A stretch of DNA of 45,244 nucleotides from the NCBI GenBank assembly GCA_022843605.1, contig JALHNI010000036.1:1-45244 (forward strand), in the 5' to 3' direction. Every line of letters begins with the position of its first letter. The first letter of the stretch is position 1. Below, piece by piece: positions 19,355 through 26,477 of this stretch. The translations under genes were made by a program, and so were the position numbers. A model generated the notes under the pieces. It ran no database searches. It saw only the letters and a list, made by a program, of their open reading frames with translations, and was not told where the DNA came from. This DNA comes from Bryobacter sp. GTDB taxonomy: Bacteria; Acidobacteriota; Terriglobia; Bryobacterales; Bryobacteraceae.

Positions 19355-20418
19355 GCGTCCACCAACTCGTATACGGTGTTGCGCCGACGCGGCTCACGAC
19401 CTGCCGCACGAATCGCGGACTCCAGCGTCGCCACGCTCTGCTGCTCCGGCGTCGCTGCGCCCGCCATATGGAAGATCCGTTCGCGAAAGATCGTACCGTG
19501 CAAATCGTCCACGCCATAGCGCAACGCCCGCTGCGCTAACGGCAGAGTCAGGCTGATCCAGTAGCCCGTCACATGGTCGAAGTTGTCGAGATACAGTCGC
19601 GTCACCGCCAGCGTTCGTAACTCCTCCTCCGGGCGCACCCGTGTCAGGTAACTCAAGGAGTTATTCAGCGGCTCAAAGGCGTAAGGCACAATCGACGTAA
19701 ACCCGCCGGTCTCGTCCTGTAACTGTCGCAACTGGTGCAGATGATCAATGCGATCGGCGTAGCTCTCCACATGCCCGTACAGCATCGTGCAGGTGCTGCG
19801 CATGCCCATTCGATGCCAAGTGCGATGCACCTCCAGCCACTCCTCAGCCGTCTCCTTGCCTTTGCAGATCTGCTCGCGCACCGGCTGCGAGAAGATCTCG
19901 GCGCCGCCGCCGGTAAGGGCGTCCAGACCCGCGTCACGGAGACGTTCCAACGCCTCCCGAATCGAAAGCTTCGCGACATGCTCCGCAAGATGGCGCACTT
20001 CAATGGCGGTGAACGCTTTCACAGCCATCTCCGGGCAAGTCTGCTTCAATGTTCTCACTAACTGCAGATAGAACTCGAACGGCAGCTTCGGATGCAGCCC
20101 GCCCACCATGTGGACCTCGCGCGCCCCCTGGCTGTAGGCCTCTGACGCCTGCTGCACCAACTCATCCACGCCGTAAGTGAATGCACCTTCCTGCCCCGGT
20201 TTCCGCGCAAAGCTGCAAAACTGGCAGCTCAGGTAACACACGTTCGAATAGTTTAAGTAAGTATTGAAAACGTAGGTCGCGACGTTGCCGTTCTTGCGCT
20301 CGCAGACTGCGTTCGCCGCGGCGCCCAGTTCGTCCAGGCCCGCCTCGGCCAGCAGGCGAACGCCTTCCGCCGGCGTCAGGCGCCCGCCATTTTCCACCTT
20401 GGCGAAAATCTCTCTCAC
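19351..20418 (-). CDS. mqnE: aminofutalosine synthase (radical SAM)
   Basis: A radical-SAM enzyme that joins the MqnA product to S-adenosylmethionine to form aminofutalosine. The iron-sulfur motif is CYLSCQFC within YSNVCYLSCQFCSFARKPG. MqnE, and not MqnC, is indicated by GGLHPKLPFEFYLQLVRTL, KAFTAIEVRHLA, LTGGGAEIF, EWLEVHRTWHRMGM, TMLYGH, and above all the C-terminal ALRYGVDDLHGTIFRERIFHMAGA. I choose the GTG at 20418, preceded by GGAGG at a normal spacing; a TTG at 20436 lies upstream without such a site. It leads the mqnE-mqnA pair and is divergent from the molybdopterin oxidoreductase gene. The later pathway genes (mqnB, C, D) are not in the window. Confidence 0.9.
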   Translation of the reverse strand: MREIFAKVENGGRLTPAEGVRLLAEAGLDELGAAANAVCERKNGNVATYVFNTYLNYSNVCYLSCQFCSFARKPGQEGAFTYGVDELVQQASEAYSQGAREVHMVGGLHPKLPFEFYLQLVRTLKQTCPEMAVKAFTAIEVRHLAEHVAKLSIREALERLRDAGLDALTGGGAEIFSQPVREQICKGKETAEEWLEVHRTWHRMGMRSTCTMLYGHVESYADRIDHLHQLRQLQDETGGFTSIVPYAFEPLNNSLSYLTRVRPEEELRTLAVTRLYLDNFDHVTGYWISLTLPLAQRALRYGVDDLHGTIFRERIFHMAGAATPEQQSVATLESAIRAAGREPRRRNTVYELVDA

Positions 20419-20464
20419 AGGACCTCCATCTTTCAATCTAGAACAAGACCGGCCTCATTCCGGC

Positions 20465-20470
20465 GACAAT
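20465..20470 (+). promoter_or_regulatory. -10-like hexamer next to the oxidoreductase start
   Basis: GACAAT ends six bases before the ATG at 20477, with AGGAGT between them. The spacing suits a message that begins at or near the start codon. No -35 is evident, so this is weak support. Confidence 0.25.
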
Positions 20471-20476
20471 AGGAGT

Positions 20477-22690
20477 ATGGCTTCAGAGCCGAACGTTAAA
20501 ATCACTCCCCCACCCGATAGCGCCACCGGCGTCACCTCCATTCAGAAATCCCTGGAGGTGGCCATGCGCGATGCCGGACCCTTGCGTGCGCTCCGCCTCT
20601 TCACCACGGTGAACCAGACCAGCGGCTTTGATTGCCCCAGTTGCGCCTGGCCGGATCCCCACGACGACCGCCATACCTTTGAGTTCTGCGAAAACGGCGT
20701 GAAAGCCTTTACCGACGAAGCCACCCGCGCCACCATCGGCCGCGACTTCTTCGCCCAGCATTCGGTCGCCGACCTTGCCCAGCAGTCCGACCATTGGCTG
20801 AACGCTCAGGGCCGCCTGGCGGAACCGCTGGTACTTCGTCCCGGCGCTACGCACTACACGCCCATCGACTGGACTGAGGCCTTTAAACTCACCGGCCAGG
20901 CGCTCAAAGCCCTTGATTCGCCTGACGGGGCCATCTTCTATACCAGCGGCCGCACCAGCAACGAAGCCGCCTTCCTCTACCAGTTGTTCGTCCGCCGCTT
21001 CGGCACCAACAATCTGCCGGACTGCTCGAACATGTGCCACGAGTCCAGCGGGGCGGGCCTTGACGAGACCATTGGCGTTGGCAAGAGCACCGTCACGCTC
21101 GATGACCTTGAGCACGCCGGCTGCATTCTGTTGATCGGGCAGAACCCCGCCACCAACCACCCGCGAATGCTCTCGTCGCTGCAAACCGCGGTTCGCAATG
21201 GCGCGAAGATCATCAGCATCAATCCCCTGCCCGAAGTCGGCTTGATGCGTTTCAAGCATCCGCAGGAAGTCAGCGGCATCCTCGGCAACGGCACCGCGCT
21301 CACCACCCTCTTTCTGCAGGTGCGGATCAACGGCGACGTACCGTTGTTCAAGGCCCTCGCCAAAGTGATCCTCGAGTCCGGCCACGGCGTGGACCAAGCC
21401 TTCATCGATCAGTACACCGCCGGCTTCGACGACTTCGTCACCGGTCTCCGGCAGCACGGCCTGGCCACGCTCAGCGAGCAAGCGGGCGTCAGCGAAGCGC
21501 AGATTCGCCAAGCCGCCGCCACCATCGCCGAAGCACCCGGCGTCATCTGTTGCTGGGCCATGGGCCTCACGCAACATCAGAATGCCGTCGATAATATTCG
21601 CGAACTGGTGAACCTCATGCTGCTCGGCGGCAACGTGGGAAAGCCCAACGCCGGCTTCTTCTGCGTACGCGGCCACAGCAACGTGCAAGGCGACCGCACT
21701 ATGGGCATCTATGAGAAGCCATCGCCGCTCTTCCTGCAGAAACTCGGCGCCGAGTTCGACTTCAGCCCGCCCCAGCACCATGGCTACGATACCGTCGCCG
21801 CCATCGAAGCGATGCACGCCGGCGATGCAACGGTCTTCCTTGCCATGGGCGGCAATTTCCTCTCCGCCACGCCGGACACCGAGTACACGGCCGAGGCGCT
21901 GCGCCGCTGCGACCTCACCGTGCAGATCTCCACCAAGCTGAACCGCAGCCACCTGGTCACCGGACGCACGGCCCTCATCCTGCCGTGCCTTGGCCGCACG
22001 GACAAGGACGGTGGACAGTTCGTAACGACCGAAAGCTCGTTGAGCTATGTGGCCAAGTCGGCAGGAGTCATCACGCCGGCCTCGCCGCATTTGAAGAGCG
22101 AAGTCGCTATTCTTTGCGGACTCGCCGAGTCGACGCTGGGCCTCGACTGGTCCGCCTATGCGGCCAACTATGGTTTGATCCGCGACCACATTTCCCGCGT
22201 CGTCCCTGGCTGCGAAGATTACGCCGAACGCGTCGACGCCCCGGGCGGATTCTGTATGGACATTCCGCCGAAGCGCCGCGTTTTCCCCACGCCTTCCGGC
22301 AAGGCCCACTTCTCGGTCACGCCGCTGCGCCCGATCGAACTCGCGCAAAACGAGTACCTCATGATGACGATCCGTTCGCATGACCAATTCAACACCACCA
22401 TCTACGGACTCGACGACCGCTACCGGGGCATCTTTCAGGGCCGTCGTATCGTCCTGATGCATGCCGAAGACATCCGAGAAGGCGGCTTCGTTCCAGAACA
22501 ATCGGTCGACCTGCGTCACCAGCATCGGGTCGCCGAAAACTTCATTCTCGTGCCGTATGACATTCCCCGCCGGTGCGTCGCGACGTATTTCCCCGAGGCC
22601 AACGTCCTCATCCCGATCGATCGCTATGCCGACTTGAGCCGGACACCCGCGTCCAAGTCCACGCCCGTCACCATTCATCGCCGCGCCTAG
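20477..22690 (+). CDS. molybdopterin oxidoreductase of the YdeP/FdhF-like family
   Basis: A 737-residue member of the formate-dehydrogenase-alpha-like family that includes E. coli YdeP. The start is the ATG at 20477, giving an N-terminus like that of the family. The early signature is GFDCPSCAWPDP (Cys53, Cys56), followed by FTDEATRATIGRDFF. The molybdopterin-guanine-dinucleotide regions are seen in NMCHESSGAGLDETIGVGKSTVTLDDLEHA, ILLIGQNPATNHPRML, KIISINPLPEVGLMRFKHP, CCWAMGLTQHQNAVDN, LGGNVGKPNAGFFCVRGHSNVQGDRTMG, and a C-terminal domain with MMTIRSHDQFNTTIYG. No selenocysteine or in-frame TGA is needed. No electron-transfer partner or accessory gene is adjacent. The substrate is unknown; YdeP itself is linked to acid resistance. 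The stop overlaps the photolyase stop on the other strand. Confidence 0.88.
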   Translation: MASEPNVKITPPPDSATGVTSIQKSLEVAMRDAGPLRALRLFTTVNQTSGFDCPSCAWPDPHDDRHTFEFCENGVKAFTDEATRATIGRDFFAQHSVADLAQQSDHWLNAQGRLAEPLVLRPGATHYTPIDWTEAFKLTGQALKALDSPDGAIFYTSGRTSNEAAFLYQLFVRRFGTNNLPDCSNMCHESSGAGLDETIGVGKSTVTLDDLEHAGCILLIGQNPATNHPRMLSSLQTAVRNGAKIISINPLPEVGLMRFKHPQEVSGILGNGTALTTLFLQVRINGDVPLFKALAKVILESGHGVDQAFIDQYTAGFDDFVTGLRQHGLATLSEQAGVSEAQIRQAAATIAEAPGVICCWAMGLTQHQNAVDNIRELVNLMLLGGNVGKPNAGFFCVRGHSNVQGDRTMGIYEKPSPLFLQKLGAEFDFSPPQHHGYDTVAAIEAMHAGDATVFLAMGGNFLSATPDTEYTAEALRRCDLTVQISTKLNRSHLVTGRTALILPCLGRTDKDGGQFVTTESSLSYVAKSAGVITPASPHLKSEVAILCGLAESTLGLDWSAYAANYGLIRDHISRVVPGCEDYAERVDAPGGFCMDIPPKRRVFPTPSGKAHFSVTPLRPIELAQNEYLMMTIRSHDQFNTTIYGLDDRYRGIFQGRRIVLMHAEDIREGGFVPEQSVDLRHQHRVAENFILVPYDIPRRCVATYFPEANVLIPIDRYADLSRTPASKSTPVTIHRRA

Positions 22691-24174
22691 AACAAGCGGC
22701 CCTGCGCTGTGGGCACTGGCCGCTTCCGCGGCTTCCGTTCCGTCGGCTTCAGCCCGCTCTTTCGACTGCCATGCTTTTCGGCGACGCCCTGTGCCTCCTC
22801 GCGCGCTTCAGGTCGCCTCCGATACGGCGACAAGCGCTGCCGGGCCAACCGCACCGCCTCGGCATGATCCACGATCGGCCGCGGGTAGCCGTCCATCAGC
22901 GCCGGATAGCGCCACGGCATGGCGATGCCGTCGTCCGGCATATCGCGCAACTCCGGGATCCAGCGCCGGATGAAGACGCCGCGCGGATCATGGTCCAACA
23001 CCTGCTTCGTCGGCGAGTAAATCCGCAGCGTATTGATGCCGGTGGTTCCCGATTGCATCTGCGCCTGCGAGTAGTGGATCCCAGGTTCATAGTCGACAAA
23101 CAGCTTGGCCAAATGGAGTGCCGGCTCCCTCCAGTGCAGCCACAGATGATAGGCCGCGAACGACATCAGCATGGCCCGCATCCGAAAGTTGATCCACCCG
23201 GTCTCGGCCAGGCAGCGCATGCAGGCATCCACCATCGGATAACCCGTTTGTCCGGATTTCCAGGCCCCAAAGAAGTCTGCATTGAAGTGCGGTTCGCGCA
23301 TGCCGTCGTAGGCGCGTACGAAATTCTCGAACTCAATCGCCGGCTCATCCTCCAACTTCTGCATGAAGTGGCACCGCCAATGCAGGCGCGCGTCGAAGGC
23401 CCGCAGTGCGCGCTTCCAATCAACTTCCGCCCTGGCGACTCTCGCGCGCGTCGCCTGCACCACCTGCCTCGTGCTGATCGTGCCCCAAGCCAGATGCGGA
23501 CTCAGCCGGGAGCAGCCATCGAAGGCGGTAAGCGGCGAAGACAGGTCCGTGTGATAGTGCGCGCCGCGCTCGGCCAGAAACGAGTCGAGGGTGCCGTGCG
23601 CGGCTCGCTCCCCACCGCGTTGTGCCAACCGCCGCAGGTCCGGGTACAGGCCCAACTGCGCATGCGTCGGCAACTCGCCTGGATCCACGCTGACTGGCGT
23701 AAACCCGTGCGGTGTCTCCACCACAGGCCGCGCCATGCGCTCCTCCCATTGCCGCGCCCAACCGTTGCGGCTCGCCAGACGACGCACCACTCCGTTGGCC
23801 GGTAACTCGTGGAAGAGGACGCCCGAATCGCGCGCCCAGCGCCGCACCGCCCGATCCCGCGCGTAAGTCACTCCATTCCCCGTCTCTTCGTGCGCCCAGA
23901 TCGCGACCATGTTCACGTCGCGCCGCAGGCTCTCCAGCACCTCTACTGCCTCCCCAACGCGCACGACCAACAAGCCCCCGCGCCGTCCGAGTTCTTCCCG
24001 CAGTTCGGCGAGCGAGTCGCGAATGAATGTCCAATGGGAGGCGTCAAAGTCAGGCGCCCGCACCACTGAGGGCTCCACGATATAGAGTGGCAGCACCCGC
24101 CCACGCGCCGCCGCCTCCGCCAGTGGCGCATGATCCCGCACGCGAAGGTCCCGCTTCAACCAAACCACCTGCAT
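22687..24174 (-). CDS. deoxyribodipyrimidine photolyase / cryptochrome family protein
   Basis: A flavoprotein of the photolyase/cryptochrome family, either repairing UV dimers with blue light or sensing light. I choose the ATG at 24174, since it gives the standard N-terminus MQVVWLKRDLRVRDHAPL; a start at 24225 would add 17 unrelated residues. The antenna-type Rossmann domain runs to about residue 125. The FAD domain shows GCSRLSPHLAWGTIS, LHWRCHFMQKLEDEP, SGQTGYPMVDACMRCLAETGWINFRMRAMLMSF, HYSQAQMQSGTTGINTLRIYSPTKQ, and FIRRWIPELRD. The C-terminus has a basic, probably disordered tail of about 45 residues (ending PVPTAQGRLF). Repair and sensing cannot be told apart here. It converges on the oxidoreductase gene with overlapping stops. 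Confidence 0.9.
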   Translation of the reverse strand: MQVVWLKRDLRVRDHAPLAEAAARGRVLPLYIVEPSVVRAPDFDASHWTFIRDSLAELREELGRRGGLLVVRVGEAVEVLESLRRDVNMVAIWAHEETGNGVTYARDRAVRRWARDSGVLFHELPANGVVRRLASRNGWARQWEERMARPVVETPHGFTPVSVDPGELPTHAQLGLYPDLRRLAQRGGERAAHGTLDSFLAERGAHYHTDLSSPLTAFDGCSRLSPHLAWGTISTRQVVQATRARVARAEVDWKRALRAFDARLHWRCHFMQKLEDEPAIEFENFVRAYDGMREPHFNADFFGAWKSGQTGYPMVDACMRCLAETGWINFRMRAMLMSFAAYHLWLHWREPALHLAKLFVDYEPGIHYSQAQMQSGTTGINTLRIYSPTKQVLDHDPRGVFIRRWIPELRDMPDDGIAMPWRYPALMDGYPRPIVDHAEAVRLARQRLSPYRRRPEAREEAQGVAEKHGSRKSGLKPTERKPRKRPVPTAQGRLF

Positions 24175-24233
24175 TGCACTTTTGAGATGCCCCCGTGGTA
24201 CATCCGCGATCATTCTTTCCGCCATCAGCTAGG

Positions 24234-24239
24234 TACAAT
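24234..24239 (+). promoter_or_regulatory. -10 hexamer of the amidohydrolase gene, possibly leaderless
   Basis: TACAAT (five of six matches to TATAAT) ends eight bases before the ATG at 24248, so transcription would start within one or two bases of the start codon. No ribosome-binding site is present. No clear -35 is seen. Confidence 0.4.
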
Positions 24240-24247
24240 CTGGACTC

Positions 24248-25705
24248 ATGCGTACATTGTTGTTGACTCTCCTGGTTCCCGGCCTCCTTTCGGCGCAGTC
24301 CGTTCCCAGTCCGGCGCCACAACACGGCCAACGTCCGGCCAGGATGATGGTACGCAATGCGCTCGTAATTGAGGGCAACGGCACCCCCGCCTCAGGACCA
24401 CGCGACATCTTCATCGAAGGCGACACCATCACGCAGATTGCGCCCTCGCGAGCGGCCACCGCCAATCAACCGGCCGGCACCGCCGTCATCGACGCGCAAG
24501 GCCGCTACGTGATGCCCGGCCTGATCAACATGCACGCGCACTTTCAGGATGAGCGTGCCGGCATCCGCATGCCCGCCGACTACCAACTCAAGCTCTGGCT
24601 CGCCGCCGGCATCACCACCTGCCGCGACCTCGGCAGCGACTTCGCCAAGTCCTCCGTCCTGCGCGAACAAAGCAAGCTCGGCCAAGTCATCGCCCCGCGT
24701 TTCTTCCTCCACCGCACCTTCAGCATGCCCCCCGCCCCGCGTACGCCCGACGAAGCTCGCGAACGTATCCGCCAGTTCAAGCGCGACGGTGCCGACGGCG
24801 TCAAGTTCTTTGACCTCTATCGCGACATCATGGAAGCCGCCCTCGACGAACTCCACAAGCAAGGCCTTCGCGGCGCGCATCATGCTGCCGTCGCCGAAAC
24901 CAACGCCTTGGACGACAGCAAGTTCGGCATGACCACCATCGAGCACTGGTACGGCATCCCCGATGCCGCCCTCGAGAATGGCGTGCAGAGCTTTCCCGCA
25001 GACTTCAACATCGCCCGCGAAATTGACCGCTTCCGTTACTCCGGCCGCCTTTGGCGCGAAGCCAATCCCGATAGGCTGAAAATGGTTCTCGAAAGCATGG
25101 TGAAAGCCAACGTCGCCTGGGATCCGACACTCAACATTTACGAGGCCGCCCGTGACTTACAGCGCTATCAGAACCAGCCCTGGTTTCCCGAGTATCTCCA
25201 CCCCGCTCTCGAACGCTTCTTCGCCCCGAACCCTGAGTATCATGGGTCATTCTTCGAACACTGGACCACCACCGACGAAGCCTTCTGGCGCGAGAACTAC
25301 CGCCTCTGGATGGGCGCCGTCCGCCAGTTCGGACACCTCGGCGGCACCATCACCACGGGCGAAGATACCGGCTTCATCTACAACGTCTACGGCTTCGGCC
25401 TCATCCGCGGTCTGGAACTCCATCGGGAAGCGGGCTTCGCTCCCCTGCAAGTCATCCAGCACGCCACCGCCAACGGCGGCAAGACTCTCGGCCAGGGCCA
25501 CCGCCTCGGCCGGATTCGCACTGGCTATGCCGCCGACTTACTCATCCTGAACGGCAACCCCCTCGAAGACTTCAAGTTTCTCTATCCGCCCGTCGGCAAT
25601 CAGAAACCCGGCATCGAATGGACCATCAAGGACGGCATCCCCTACTCCGTCCCCAAACTGGTCGCCGACGTGAAGGCCATCGTCCGTGACGCGAAGAAGA
25701 AATAA
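24248..25705 (+). CDS. secreted amidohydrolase (imidazolonepropionase/prolidase-like)
   Basis: A 485-residue metal-dependent hydrolase with a signal peptide (MRTLLLTLLVPGLLSAQ, cleavage after about residue 17), so it acts in the periplasm or outside. The metallo-hydrolase barrel shows YVMPGLINMHAHF (the H-x-H metal pair), GITTCRDLG, a lysine in DGVKFFD that may be carbamylated, histidines in AHHAA and TTIEHWYG, and a metal-binding Asp in TTGEDTGF. The flanking small beta domain appears as RNALVIEGNGTP...DIFIEGDTITQI at the front and GRIRTGYAADLLILNGNPLEDF at the end. This subgroup includes enzymes acting on N-acyl amino acids or dipeptides such as Xaa-Pro; the substrate is not predictable. 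The ATG follows TACAAT by eight bases. Confidence 0.85.
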   Translation: MRTLLLTLLVPGLLSAQSVPSPAPQHGQRPARMMVRNALVIEGNGTPASGPRDIFIEGDTITQIAPSRAATANQPAGTAVIDAQGRYVMPGLINMHAHFQDERAGIRMPADYQLKLWLAAGITTCRDLGSDFAKSSVLREQSKLGQVIAPRFFLHRTFSMPPAPRTPDEARERIRQFKRDGADGVKFFDLYRDIMEAALDELHKQGLRGAHHAAVAETNALDDSKFGMTTIEHWYGIPDAALENGVQSFPADFNIAREIDRFRYSGRLWREANPDRLKMVLESMVKANVAWDPTLNIYEAARDLQRYQNQPWFPEYLHPALERFFAPNPEYHGSFFEHWTTTDEAFWRENYRLWMGAVRQFGHLGGTITTGEDTGFIYNVYGFGLIRGLELHREAGFAPLQVIQHATANGGKTLGQGHRLGRIRTGYAADLLILNGNPLEDFKFLYPPVGNQKPGIEWTIKDGIPYSVPKLVADVKAIVRDAKKK

Positions 25706-26444
25706 CTTACGGCTTCCCTTTCAGGCACCCTATCACTGGAGGGCGATCCTGAGCTTTCTCCCGCCGCGCCTCACTGCCGGCCTTGAATCCGTCACCGAAG
25801 ACGCTTACCAACGCCACGGCGCCAATTGGGCCGTCACCGTCACCCACGCCCACCACGAGCTACTCGCCGAAATCGACGGCCCCGCGCCGCAAGACACCGA
25901 GGCTAGACTCCGCCACCTCTTTGACCTTGACGCCGACATCGGCGCGGTTGAAGCCCACCTCGGCCGTTTCCCTGCCCTCCAGAGTCACCAACACCCCGGC
26001 CTGCGCCTGCCCGGCTGCTGGGATCCCTTCGAACTCCTCGTCCGCGCGATCCTCGGCCAGCAGGTCTCGGTTAAAGGCGCCGCCACCCTCTCCGCCCGCC
26101 TCGTCGATCGCTTCGGCCCACCCACGCCCCAAGCCCTCGTCGATGCCGACGTCGCCCTCATCGGCATCCCTGGCCAACGCGCCGCCTGCATTCGCGCCGC
26201 CGCCCAGGCCATGCTCGACGGCCTCACCTTCGACCGCCTCGAGACCGTCAAGGGCATCGGCCCCTGGACCGCAGAATACGTCCGCATGCGCGCGCTGCAC
26301 GACCGCGACGCCTTCCCCGCCAGCGACCTCGTCCTCTTGAAAAAGTCCGGTCACACCGACCCGCGCCACCTCACCGCCGCCGCCGAACCCTGGCGGCCTT
26401 ATCGCGCCTACGCCGCCATGCACATTTGGCGATCCGCATTGTGA
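25686..26444 (+). CDS. alkA: DNA-3-methyladenine glycosylase II
   Basis: Base-excision-repair enzyme that removes alkylated purines. The N-terminal TBP-like half (LPFQAPYHWRAILSFLPPRLTAGLESV) is followed by the glycosylase domain: CWDPFELLVRAILGQQVSVKGAATL, the helix-hairpin-helix LETVKGIGPWTAEYV (about 186-199) and the catalytic Asp214 in FPASDLVLLKK. The length of 252 residues is a little short of E. coli AlkA (282). The GTG start at 25686 overlaps the end of the amidohydrolase gene by 20 bases and no other start lies before the conserved region. No Ada regulator gene is adjacent. Confidence 0.88.
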   Translation: MTRRRNNLRLPFQAPYHWRAILSFLPPRLTAGLESVTEDAYQRHGANWAVTVTHAHHELLAEIDGPAPQDTEARLRHLFDLDADIGAVEAHLGRFPALQSHQHPGLRLPGCWDPFELLVRAILGQQVSVKGAATLSARLVDRFGPPTPQALVDADVALIGIPGQRAACIRAAAQAMLDGLTFDRLETVKGIGPWTAEYVRMRALHDRDAFPASDLVLLKKSGHTDPRHLTAAAEPWRPYRAYAAMHIWRSAL

Positions 26445-26448
26445 TATG

Positions 26449-26460
26449 TAACTATAGTTA
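26449..26460. promoter_or_regulatory. perfect 12-bp palindrome overlapping a -10 in front of the Nramp gene
   Basis: TAACTATAGTTA (26449-26460) is fully self-complementary and lies in the 33-bp gap between alkA and the transporter gene. TATAGT within it (26454-26459) could act as the -10, 18 bases before the ATG. A related half-site, AGTTAAATAAGTT, follows. An operator for a manganese- or iron-sensing repressor of the MntR/DtxR class would suit the downstream gene, but the exact protein is not known from sequence. Confidence 0.5.
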
Positions 26461-26477
26461 AGTTAAATAAGTTCACC

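Noticed and set aside
20483..22678. A 731-codon open frame antisense to the oxidoreductase gene
   Set aside because: High-GC shadow of the real gene; the product has no recognisable domain, whereas the plus-strand frame has all family motifs.
22573..23805. A 410-codon plus-strand frame over the photolyase gene
   Set aside because: Arg/His-rich translation typical of an antisense shadow; the minus-strand photolyase is certain.
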